Origin: Hemibagrus wyckioides
Taxonomy: Eukaryota > Chordata > Actinopteri > Siluriformes > Bagridae
Length of the DNA: 64,000 bases
Assembly: GCF_019097595.1 (NCBI RefSeq)
Contig: NC_080710.1
Span: 12,763,280-12,827,279 of the forward strand
Direction: 5' to 3'
The position numbers and the translations under genes were made by a program. Under the pieces are notes generated by a model. It searched no databases and was not told where the DNA came from. It saw only the letters and a program-made list of their open reading frames with translations. Positions 46,111 through 59,400 of the stretch are shown here, piece by piece (position 1 is the stretch's first letter; every line of letters starts with the position of its first letter).

Positions 46111-49100
46111 TCACACAGACAGCAGTAGGGACACTCCTGCCAGCACCCACTTGGCAGGCGGGTGTCGTGTTTTAAGGTGGAAGCTCCAGATGAAGCTGGA
46201 ACCACGCAGCTTGGTTCGGTACACTGGGCATTCGTAGGTGTTATTCAGCTCCAGCTTGTCAGCAGGTACTGCGCGGATATATAGCACGGGCATGGCTGGG
46301 GTCAGGTCCTTTAGCACAGCCTCTGATAGAACCCCTGCTGAGGTATCCCATCGAGCACCTGGCGGAGACGCAGAGAAAATCAGAGCTGACCACAAAACTA
46401 CATATTCAACATCAGCTTCTACAGAAACTTATCAGGGTTTATTAGATAACCTGACCTTCTCACTTACCCTCGATATAGAGCCCATGAACGTATGCTCCTT
46501 CTCGAGGTGGGTGGCCATAGTCATCCTTTGTCTTCTTAGTCACATCCACGGACAAAGCCATCTTGTCAAGTGGCCACTTGTTCTTACGGGCTATGCCCTG
46601 CATGATCGCTGGAACATAAAAGGCATGGCTGGAACTTTGTGTGTGTGTGTGTGTGTGTAGGTGTGTGAGTAGGCATGTTTTCCAATTTATGATGACCAAA
46701 TGCCCCATAATGATAGGATTCCGAAAACAACCCTGACTTGACAGACTGGAAATTGGTTATTTGAGCATATTTCAACCTGAAGCAAACTTCAAACTAAAAT
46801 TTTAAAATCAAGTATGCCCCAAAAGTGAAATGGGAAAATCTCCAATGAAAGATGACCTGTGTCCCTTTTTGACCTAATCTACTTACAGTGAAAAAATATT
46901 ACTGCCCAACTTTAAAAACTTACACTGATCAGGCATAACATTATGACCACCTGCCTGATATTGTGGTGTCCCCCTTTTGCTGCCAAAACAGCCCTGACCC
47001 ATCATGCACTGTGTATTCTGACACCTTTCTATCAGAACCAGCATTAACTTCTTCAGCAATTTCAGCAACAGTAGCTTGTCTGTTGGATCGGATCACACAG
47101 GCCAGCCTTTGCTCCCCACGTGCATCAATGAGCCTTGGCCGCCCATGACCCTGTCGCCGGTTCACCACTGTTCCTTCCTTGGACCACTTTTGATAGATAC
47201 TGACCACTGCAGACCGGGAACACCCCACAAGAGCTGCAGTTTTGGAGATGCTCTGATCCAGTCGTCTAGCCATCACAAAATGTTCACTTGCTGCCTAATA
47301 TATCCCACCCACTAACAGGTGCCATGATGAGGAGATAATCAGTGTTATTCACTTCACCTCTCAGTGCTCATAATGTTATGCCTGATCGGTGTATTTATTT
47401 ATTCTTTTATTCTTTTTTTAAGTTGAAAAATTGAGCCAAGGTTAAGGTTTAAGTGTTTAGAATTATGTCACTACAATAATACATGATATATCGTGGGCAT
47501 TAAATATCCCCACAATATTATCTAAAACTTTTGACTTTGTAAGGAGGTCACAATGAAGAAAACTAATAATGATAATGGAAGGTCATCACGGGGATAGGAA
47601 GACAAACGTGTGTGTGTGTGTGCTACTTGTTCACCGGTCAGGAAAGACTGTGGGCTGAACAGTCCAGAGAGCCACACCACAGCCGGAAGCACAAAGTCCT
47701 GAGTCCAGGTGTCCAGCTCTCGACACTGACTGATAACATCGCTAAACCTGGCATAATTTAAAACACACCGTACTTTAACTGAAGCGTCCTCTATTCGCAT
47801 TCTCCCTGATACATTTCTAATATAAAAAAACATATTAATGTAGTCTGTACCACTGTGCCAGTGTGTTTGTAGAAGGGTAAGTCAGTCGGCTCCAGCTTTC
47901 AGGGACTCGGTTGTAGTAAAGTGCTGTCTGCAGAGTCTCCATGTCAGGAGAGATGCTTAACTCACCCTAAGAGAAAGAAAATACAGTAAACAGATTATAT
48001 CCAAAAGGTTGTGAGAAATAATATTAATTTTTCACCATAGAAACTGCAAACACTGTCAAATACACTCGTATAATAATGTATGTATAATATATAATATAAT
48101 AATGTATAATAAATGTCTATATAAAATAGACAGATAGATAAAAGCTTGCATCTAGCGAGTCCTTCAGTGAGAATCACAGAATCTGTTTCAGAAGATTATT
48201 GAGGTACCTTCAGGGCCAGGTCCAGCTGTGTGAGAGAGCTGTAGATCTCAGATATCAGTAGGTTCATGCGCTCACACTCCTGTAAACAGAGCAGAACCAA
48301 CGGACTGCGCTCTGATGTCTTCCCCAGCAGCTCTGACATGCTGTATTTCTCAGGCAGCTTCTCCAGAACATCATCAAGCACACTTTTCACCTGAAGTTTA
48401 ATTAACATGATTATAATGGGGATTTATTAGATATTAAGTTAATTATAAAAATTGCTGCTAAAAGCAACACAGTAGGAACAGGAGAGATGAGGGTCTCAGA
48501 CCTTCTCCTCCACACTCTGTGCTGCTTCCTCTCCCGCTGAGTCTCGGCACTGCAGTTCTAACAGTGTGTTAAAGAGAGCGTTGGATGTGCTGGTCATAAA
48601 CTCGATCTCTGCATTGGGATGCAAGCCGTAAAGACTTGGATTTTCCTCTGGCAACCTCTCATCCACATAACTGTGATAGCCGGCATAGTCCAGATCAGGA
48701 GGAAGTAAGAAGCCAGGGCAGAGGAACAGCTCTCCTTCAAACTGAAACGTGAAACATAAACACATAACCAGCCATAACCATGATAACATTCATATCAACT
48801 GTACTTTTTTCACTTTAGTCATTTACTACACACAATGAAGTATCAATCTGCACAAATATGTAAACTATATAAAGACTACACGCACAAGATTCTGAGCTCT
48901 GAAGCTCAGATCCGATCTCTCAGTGTTTCTAAGTGACTCATAAGTGTCAGCTTTTTCCCGCGGGACATTTCTTGTTGTTGGACGAGGACACCAGCAATAT
49001 GAGCTTGCGGAGATTTGAATTAAGAAACCCATGAATTTTGAATATCTCATCATGGTCACCTGTCAATCAAATCTAGGTTTACATCTGAATGATTTGAAAA

Positions 49101-50438
49101 GATTAGATTTTTTTTGTATTCACATGACTCTAGCAAAATAAACCTCACCAAAATGTACAATGCAATTTAATTTACCTCCATTTTTTTATATTCTGTATCT
49201 TATGTCTCAGCCAGTGGTTGTATTTTTTAGATTTTCTGCTCTTTCCCCAGTCACAAAATATTACATGTCTAATCTTTTACGAGTTTCAAATTTCATCAGA
49301 TAAAAGCTGGTGTTGGATTATGGGATCTTAATGCAGGAGTGTGCACACTTTAACTCACTTTAGAGCAGGCCTGATCACTACAGAGAGCTATAAAAGTGAG
49401 TATATCATCAATTCAATATCTTTTAGAAACATAAGCAAAACATTTTTTTTAATGTAATACAATAAGACGCCACTAGGTGCCACCAGGCAACCAATCAATT
49501 ATACGATCTTTTACCTCCAAACTTTAAGACTTCCCTTAAACTTTCTTGCATCTTATTAGCCCAAGACATATTTGAAGACATATAATTAAGTCTAATAATA
49601 GTAATAAAAAAAGATTTTTTTTGACTATCATCAGCCAAAGGACTGATTGCGTTAGTCAATTATAAATCAAACATAAACAAAACATTTAAATGACTTAAAT
49701 CCACGTCCACTCAGTGAACCCTGACCCCAACATAGCAGAAAGATCTTAACACGGTGCTTATAGCTCTTGTAGAATTGTAGCATTATGATTAACACCACCT
49801 TTTTTGGCGGCATTTTCCCTTCAACACATACATACAGTATGTACATAAGTACCTCAGTGCTTTATTATTTATTTATTAAATATACTAAAATATTTATTGA
49901 ATATATTTGTATAAAAGTTCTATATAAGTTATAAGTAATATAAAAGTTCGAAAGCATATTGAAGGATTTCATGCTGGATTTCTTTCAGGTTCTGACTGGA
50001 CACTTCTCAGAGCATGGTGATTAAACTGTACAACACATAGAGCAGCTTTGGAATTGCACAATAAGCAAAATAATACATACGCATAGACGCTAATACTCTT
50101 TTATAATTATTCTATTGAACAATTGCTCTAAATTCTGGATTTCATTAAAATGAAGGCTGTCATATATATAAAATATTTCCAAGAACAACACCAAAATTAT
50201 ATGATTTAGAATAAAATGAAAAATGGAACTATATCAAGAATATAATAAATTATACAATAGCAAATGATATTATAATAAATTATAAATAATCATTATAATT
50301 AGAATAATTCATTTTTACCATCTTTGGATTAAAGAGCTCCTGTATATATGTGCGACAGAGTCTCCGATCCCAGTCATCAGTGATGTGTCCTCCATACATG
50401 ATCTCTCCTACCAGATAACACAGATCCTCCCACGGCAC
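46111..50438 (-). CDS. dnah11: dnah11 C-terminal domain exons
   Basis: Exons 50319-50438 ([19 protein letters not shown], close of AAA6), 48502-48741 ([33 protein letters not shown]), 48208-48390 ([20 protein letters not shown]), 47851-47966, 47635-47747 ([20 protein letters not shown]), 46468-46608 ([20 protein letters not shown]) and 46111-46358 ([13 protein letters not shown], then [11 protein letters not shown]). The protein ends LLLSV and then TGA at 46111-46113, close to the normal family terminus. Confidence 0.95.
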
Positions 50439-53400
50439 CTCAACCGGACAAGAACAAACACAATTAGCTTTATATTACTGCAATCATAACATGCCCCAAT
50501 CTCTTGTATGCATTTACTTTGTCATTATAACTTTTCATAAAATATATATGATACAAATATATATATGTATGATATATGAGAACTGTTTATATGGTAATTT
50601 CACACTATTTTTTTTTGTGTGTGTGTGTGGAGCAGTCCTCATACTTTCAAAGTGTGTTGTGATCTGACAGCTAGTCATCAGATCATAGTGGGATAGTGTG
50701 ACAAAAAATAAATAAATAAAACATCCACAGTGATGTGGGCGTCTGAAGGAGAGAAAAGAGTGTGAGTGCAAACCTCAGAGCTGATGACAGAAGCTGGAAG
50801 TTCACAGTCATTTGTATCTGTATTGTTTTGCAAATTGCTTCCTTCATCAGGCCTAATTGCAGTGATCACTTATGGAGTGGTGCGAGATGTCACGCGCAGT
50901 GTGTGTAATTACATTTAGCGTGACGCTTCATTGGCCGCCTAATGAATCCCCTGTATATGCACGTACAGGTTAGTGTTTGGTTAACATAATGAAGGACATT
51001 CGTTTCTTGGGTTTTTTTTTTTTTTTGAAGGGAGGGGAAATTGTGCTGGCAGGATAATTGTTTGTGACCAGCGTGATGCAGAGAAGAGGGAAAAAAACAT
51101 GTTTTGAGATCTCACAGAAACACTGAGACTGACTCGTTCTCTCTCAGGTGGGATAGTAAAATCCATGTCATTTGCCGTAGAAGGCATTTTTCATCACACT
51201 ATTTAAAAGATAAATAACAAGAACACATCGTCTCAGTGTTCAGTATCTAAGCTGTACTTACTTTTGAATTAACCTCCAGGTAGTTATACAGCACGTTAAT
51301 GGAGACGGTGAGGTCTCCAATGTTAAACGGGTAGCAACGATTCCAACCCTGAGACCCAAACTTCCTCCTCTCGCTGACGCAGGCATGGAAATAGCAGAGA
51401 GAGAACAGGAGTGCTTTAAACTCCTGCTCATGTGAACACATCTCCAACGTTTCCTAACAGCAGAGAGACAGAAATTTACTAGAGGCTGCATGAAACAAAC
51501 TGGCATTAATAAGCATGCACATAAGTTCCTCCAACATGTAATATACTGTAATTAATAAAATACCTAAACAAATATAAACAGGAGTTGCAAATGTGTCTGA
51601 ACATGGGTGTATTTGAAAAGACATTTTATAACTTGGTGTCCTGGGAAAAGCTTTGACGTGGCCAGATTTTGTCATATTAGATGTAAATACTGAAAACTAC
51701 ACATATTTCTGAATTTAAATGTTTCTCTTGTGCGTTTATATCAACCAAGGGTAATGTAATTTAACATTTTATAGTTAAGACTGTTTATCCCCAATTCCAG
51801 TGTGATTTCACAACCTAGTCTGTGTGGAATAAAATATGAAAAAACATGACTGCCAAATGCCAGAATTATAAATTTAGAAGAGAAAAAGAGTTTGATTGAC
51901 ACTTCCTGCATTTAAACACAAGTATTGTTGTCTCTTGGCTACACTGGTCTCTGCAAATACTAACACTGATAGGGAAATAACTCAAATCCATTCTATTTTG
52001 TAGACTAAATTACTACAGAGTGTCTAGGTCTTTTCTCTCCTCTGGGTTGACGTCTTATGGCATGATTTCTGCATGTCATGTAAGTATTGAAAACCTTGAT
52101 CAAACTGTAATAGAATCTGGCAAGGTTTCAGACACCTTTAGATAGCCTTTTAAAGTAGCCTGAAAGCAGGATCTTCACAGGCAGGCAGTCAAGGTAAGGA
52201 TAGAATAGCTTACATTTAAACACTACCCCACACATATCAGTCTTAGTCCTAGTTTTTCATGGAGCTTCTAATCTCTGGCTGGTGCTCTCTGACCTGGCTG
52301 AAGTTGTGCAGGGCAGCATGCAGGCTGGCATTCATGCCTGTGGGTGGTTCATTGGTCAGTTTGAGTGCGTTTTCCAGGATGCCTCTGGGAATGATGTGCT
52401 CCTCAGGGCTGGGAGCAGGTTGTCCACTCATGAACACTCTGTACTGCGGGTGAGCTTTACGCCCTGTACTCTCCAAAAGACCTTCCAGATGACCCAGCCA
52501 ACGCTCCACTAAATGCACATTCTGATAAAAAAAAAAAAAAAGATCATTGCATGGGCTTGGGAAATGGATCTTGATGCAGTCTGATGGACTTACAGGACCT
52601 ACCATAAACACTAAAAGGAAGAGCTGAAAAAGAGTGGTATAGTACCTGTAGAATGACCCAGTGGCCTTTTGTAGCTGCCATTTCTAGAGCTTTCTCAGCC
52701 ACACTCTCCTGGCCCTGTCCCAGTGAGATGTTATGAAGGTTCCCCCGGTCTATGGAGAACCCCAGCTTCAGCCCTACACATCAGATTCACACACAAAACA
52801 TAGTTGAAGGAGCAGTTTGTTATGTTTTGCAATAAAAAAGCCACTGTGTATGTAATCCTGACAAATTTCCTTTTATAACCCCACTAATTCTGCCTACTTC
52901 CCAACTAGAAAAAATGTAAACATTATCCTGAAATGAAGCTAGACCTGTGAACTATATGCAATATTACATGCTACAATATTAAAGTTTCTTCACCATATCT
53001 TTAAAATTGTATAATTACAATAGGACTAGAAATACTTTTTTATAGCACATACCGAGTGTTTCAACATCTTTCAGTGGGTTGACTCCAGGAGACAGGATAA
53101 AGAAGACAGGTGTTGAAGGACAGCTCTCCTCATAAGACTTCTCAAACTCTACCCTGGCTGTTTCCACATACCTGCAGCCCAGACTCTCCTCCACAAAGTT
53201 CCTACCATTAAATGACCACAGAAGCACATCAAATAAAATACTGACCACTGATATATTTGCAGAGTATAAATTGTCCAATGTAAACCAGGTTTGAGTTCTG
53301 TACATTGTTGAGACATTTCAACTGTCTGACAGTTCCCACCTGAGAGCATAGCTCATCCTGTCAGGCCGCATGGCTCTGAGTATAATGAGTCTCTGCAGAG

Positions 53401-56400
53401 TATTTTTCTTCTTCCAGTCCAAAGGGAGGCGCTCTCTCTCTGGACACTCAGATTCCACCAGTTTCCTCCAGCGCTTAGGTGAGCCTTCTATATCCCGGTC
53501 CAGACCACGAAATGCCTCCAGCACTGACAAATCCTGAGGTTAAGATGATATGAGACTGAATATACAGTGTCGGTGGATATCTCAAGGTCAGTTTTATGCT
53601 TTAAACTTCTTAATACCATCATTTAATTCCTCCACATCAAAATGTAAATGAGTGATCTTGTATTATCCAGCATATGGCAACATACAGTATGTATGTCAGT
53701 GGAAGTTCTGAAAAAAGGGTAGAAAAAATGATACACACTTTTTTATATACTTTCTGATGTTAACAAAACTTGGGAAAAGTTAGACCCATGAATTATTATT
53801 AAGATTTTCTTCCCTGTTGGAACTACAAACACTTCTGAATGGTAATATCGAAATGAATACGAAGTTGTGAATGGAGAGAATTACAGGAATTTGGAGCCAG
53901 CTACTTGATTTGTTTTCTTTTCCATGTCATAATTCATTTGCATAAAACAGAAAAAGTCTCAATTCAAAATGGCATCTGTCACTTTTGCTGGAATTGTGAC
54001 CATATCATTATTCCAACGCTAACTTCTACTTAAAATGTCATAATTATCAGCACCAAAGTGTTCCAATAAACACTGATATTCTTAAAAATCCAAACTACTC
54101 CAAAATTCAAAATTATGTTCCATAAACATGTTTCATATATGTCTGTGTTCAGATAGTGTTTACCCTGATGGTTCCCCAGGCCTGAGGAGACAGGAAGCTG
54201 ACAGGACTTCCACTGCTGGACTCCACGGGGAAATGCAAAAGAAGATCCAGCTCCTCTGATTCAATGGACCCTTTCATGAGGAGAATCTAAAGAAATCAGA
54301 TAAGTATGATTAAAACACAGTGCCTTGGTTTGATCATATCTTGGTTTGGTATTGAAGGACCTCATTTTTTTGTACATGGATTAGTAAATTAGGTGGACTG
54401 AAGTGGACATGAATTCAAAACTGAATTCAGAACTGTTGCAGTTTCAAGTCACCTGTAAGCTTGAATCTGTTCAGAAGAAGGTTGTAAAGAAATTCCTACT
54501 CAATTCCTCAAACCTCACATTGATTTTTATTTATTTATTTCAATTTTATTTGTCGCATACACAACCATAAACAGTAAAATGCAGTGAAATGTTTCAACTG
54601 TCAATGAATAGAATCAATAAGAATAAATGTACTAAGAATATATGTCATTTTCATATATGTTCAACTTCAATGAAATTACAATAAAATTAGAAATTACTAT
54701 ACAGGTGGGAAATGAAAGAAATGCGAAGGAAAAATGCGAAAACATGTACTGGATATAAGAATGCAGATCAGCAGCAGAACAGTATTCAGACTATTACATA
54801 TTATGGGCATTTGTGCTCCAGTAGAACAGTATGTACATTATATGCTATGTCAGAAATCTGGTAGAGGTAGTGTCTGTTGTGAGGACAAGCCCAAAAATGT
54901 CCAGGTGGAACTGACAGTACCAAATCACCTAGTTCCATATGGACATTTTTAAAGTTTCCTCATAGAAGGTATCTTAGTTAGCATGTCTTTAAAGTCATTT
55001 AAGGTCATACACTTATCTCAGACATCTGTACTGTACTCAAATTCAACTTTGGGATCAAAGAAACAGACTAATCTGTTTTCAATTCATGCCATATGTAGCA
55101 TATGTAATATCTTATATTTGTTAGATACCAAAATACCAAGCCCCAGGTTTATTCAGTTTGATGGGGTTGTAGAGAGGACAGTACATGTACACAAACAACA
55201 GCAGGCAAAACAGCTGCTATCATCACAGGGATTTGCATCCTGCTCCTTCCCTTCTGTCAGAGCTTTGTCAACGCTGACAGTCTGAGGGAGAAGCGTGCTT
55301 CGACTCTGAGGGTTAATCAATAGAAACGGAGCATGCTCCTCTGACAGAGCCTAATTGAAGTTAATGTAGGGGCAGAAAAGTGCAATGACTGATATAGATG
55401 ACAGAGTAGTGAAAAAGACTGGGAAAGGGAGGAAGGCAGAGAGGTATGGGTGGGTAGATGTGCCAGTGTGGCGCGCCCCCTCACCTGGAAGGCAGTGTGG
55501 GTCAGAAAGGTGAGTCTGTCCTTCTGGAAGAGGCCTTGACTGGTGTACATGAAGACAGAGTAAGTAACAGCCTCAGTGAGGCAGAGGACGCGCACTGCCA
55601 CATCTTCATCTCGTGGAGTTTGCTCTATCGCTTTGTGGAATACTGCACTAAAAGCCTGCAGATGTGAATGACAGCAATTGCAACTAAAACCTCAGAAAGA
55701 AATCTAAAAAATGTTGAAAATTCTGTTGTCTCTCACTTAATAAATGGGATATCAATTGAATGTAGTTTTACCTTAAATGAATACTGGTACATGGGATTGA
55801 TGTTGTGTAGCTCTTTAATAATAAAATAAAGAAGAGTTGCTCTCTGTGCTACAGGACGGTAGAGCTCACGGGTCTCATTGATTTTCATTTCATTCTCTCT
55901 CGCCTCTATGACCTGCAGCAGACACAGTAACATTAATAAATACCTACATAATGTATACGCTAACAGAAATGTTGAGGTCTGATAACCATTACAAAAATAT
56001 GACAATTACACTGTTAATACAGTTAACATCTCTATGCACTTTGCACTATTATGCTACAGCATGAAGACAGCTTCCTTTTTACACTGTATTGCTAATCCTA
56101 AAATACACCAATGTCAGGAAATGCCTTGCAGTATACTCCCACCTTGTTTTGGATGTGTGCAGCAGTGTTCTTTGTGTGCTCCAGCTGTTCCACTAACGCT
56201 GCATCTCGCAGGAAGCTACCCTCAGCAGCAGACAACCTGCTCAGCAGCTCATCCTCCAACTTCTTTAGCTCTATCTGACACAGGTTCTGCTGAGTGCTCA
56301 GCTCCAACTGTATTGGGAAATGACTGAATTTATAAAAGTACTCCAGTCATGTAAAGGTTAGGTTTGTACTTGTGAATATTTCTCCTCATTTTCCTTTGGA

Positions 56401-59400
56401 ATTACTTCACACTAGTAGTTAGTGCAGTTTAATGGCGCAGCGTTGTATATCTAACCTTCATGGTCTCCAGGTCAGGCCTCTCATGGCTGACCACCTGTCC
56501 CAGGAGCTGCTCCTCCAGGCCAGCCTGAGTCACTGTGAAGTTAATGAGGGTGGTCTGGGCTTGCAGCTCAGGAGGGAAGTCAGGGTTGGCCAGCTTTGTG
56601 TGCAGAAGAAGCCAGAACCTACTGTTATACTCACAATCTCGATCCCCCAGCCTGATAAACCTGTAGACACATTGTACTGGATGAAGTGGGTGCAAAACAC
56701 TGTATCATGTGACCAAACATATATGAAAAGGAATATTAATGTGTTTATTATAAATGCCCATTTTCAATGACTAAATGTAAAAACTCAGCCTAAAAACAGC
56801 TACCTGTTTCTGAAATTCAGGGCCACATAAATTACCCTATGAAAATAGTTTACAATCTATAATAACATGTCGTTTCAGTGTCACTTTTCCAGCTCTCTAA
56901 TTGGAGCGAAACAGAAAAAGATGACAAATGTAACTGCTAGCCACCACAGGCAAATGATATTAAATAAAACCTGGAAGATTATATTCCCAGCAGCCAATAT
57001 TTATCCCAATCTGCATTTCAATTAAATCAAGCCTGGCTGCCCAGACCTGGTGGCTTTTAATTTTTCTCTAATTACCCCTCACTAGTCAGCCAACAGCCCT
57101 GGTTCTTAAGCCAGCACTTCCACCAAAGCCCGGGTCTGCTTCAACTCTATATCTTCGCAAGACGGAATTAATGTACTATTGATAGAACCATTACTCCACC
57201 AAATTAAAGTCCCAGCTGATGGATTGGCTCATGCTCCTCTGTCAGACATGAAAGGAATAATTAGTATTCATTACTTTGCACTCTGCAACATTCCAATTAT
57301 TAATGAACTTCAGCTGTGGAACCGCACCAGATTCATCACGGCTGTTGCGGCCGGACCGAATTGATCATGGGTGGAGAGTGGAGTGTGGGTCACCCGCAGG
57401 AATAAACTTATAGTCAGATTAAACACGGAGACACAGCCACGGGTCACTAGACACAGGTGTGAGAGTATGTCAGGTACAGAGAATGTAACCTTGATAACTA
57501 AATACTGATTTTTATTTATTTTTTGCCTAAATCTCATATTCTACGATAAAATAAGCAGTTACTCTTGTGATATCTGTCAAAGATTTTAGAATGCATAAAT
57601 AGATAGATTACAATGATTTAATGTATCTGAATTATTAAAATAAATATCTGTGATACAACTAAGGTGAAACTCTAAATTCGAAATTCTAGTGCACCACTTC
57701 TACTTTTCGATTCTTAATTGTTAACGTGGCATCTTCCATCCATAACTTAAAAGGTATTTCTATGAAGACTTGCTGTCACCGCCAGCACTCTCTGAGAGCT
57801 GTCGGTGGATAAAAGTCCACTTGCTGTCCAAGTCCCTCTAGAGCCTCGAGGCTGATCAGTCACTTCAAGCGAGCTGCTTCATATTCAAGTCACACAAAGA
57901 ATATGAGCAAACAAATGCACATCTATCACCCACCCTGAAAGCAAGATCAATACAGCTGCCCCCACCCCAATTCAACTCACGCAACACTAATTCATCTACA
58001 ATTTAAACAGTAAGCTATCATATTGTACTAAGTCACATCTGACTATCTGCTTTTCAGCGCTAACAGAAAACCCAGACAAAATTGCCTCCGAAGCATGACA
58101 TGCAAAAAATAATTTGCGAAAATGAAAATCCATGTAAACATATTTTTATATGAAAAAATAGCTATATGACTATAATTCTGTAGTTTCAGTTTTACTGCAG
58201 GTGATGTGAATATAAGCTAAATCTAATATCAGTGTAACTCTTGCCTTCCTTTGTTGGTAGTGTTCCTGGCTAGCAGAGATTCCAGGATTGCATCCAGTTT
58301 CTCCTCCACATTCTCAATCAACACAACTTCACCAAAGACCAGTGCTTGCTCAATCGCATCCAGATATCTGGATAGTAAATTAAGAAGAAAAAAGGGAAAA
58401 AACAGAATATGATGTCTGCTGATACTACACTTAATCTTGAACTTATGGATAACTACACAGTCAATAAACATTAACAACAGGTGATACAGCAGGATATTCA
58501 TCTTCACCTTTTCTCTCCATGCTGTAGCACTTTGAGTCCAGGTCCGTAAAGGTTGCGGAGCCACTTGCTGGCCTGTTGCTGGGGGTCTACAAGAAGTGGC
58601 CAGCGCTGGCTGCAAGTCAGGATCACAGCGTTCTCCGCAGACAGCCTATCGGGTGGCAGGCCCTGGTTGTGCCAGGCGGCAATGCTGGATTGCTCAGCCA
58701 GCAGCAGGATAGGGTCCAGGCCTTCTGTCAGCGGGATGAGGGGCTGGAACACAAGGTGTGAGGAGAGGAAAACACACAGTGATGCTATTCAGATCAATGC
58801 TTCACTGATTTTGGTATGCAGTTACAGAAGTAAAGTAATAGTATTCTGTAATGTAGAAAATCCTAAAATATTGCATACAGGGTAGGAAATCCCTGAAAAT
58901 CGTTCCTGAGGAACAATCAATCAGTTAGAATAAGCCAGATACATACTTTCAGTTTCTTGAGAAAAGGCTTCCATGTGCCCTCTAAAAGCTGTTGCCTGTA
59001 AGGCTGCGTAAAATATCCAGCATACGAGACAAAGGCAGCAGCCAGTAACACATCCCCACACAGGGTCTTCTGCTGAGCCTCCAGCTCCAGAGCAACTTCT
59101 GACCACCGCACATTCTCAGACTGCACACAGGAAGATAAGGGGGAAAAAACAGCTTTCTCAAACCGTCTCAAAAGTGTTACTTTACAGCAAAAGTTCAGAA
59201 AATACCCCACCCCCCACCCCCCGCATGTTGTTTTAATTCATCTGAAGCTTATATGGTTATATCCATGCAGACAACTTTACAGCATCAATTGTCAGGGGTG
59301 GAGGAAGATGAACGTATGGACCATATGTTGACTGTGTTCCCTCCCCATTGATCATACACATTAAAAGAACATGAGCAATAAAGTATACAATTGCAATTCA

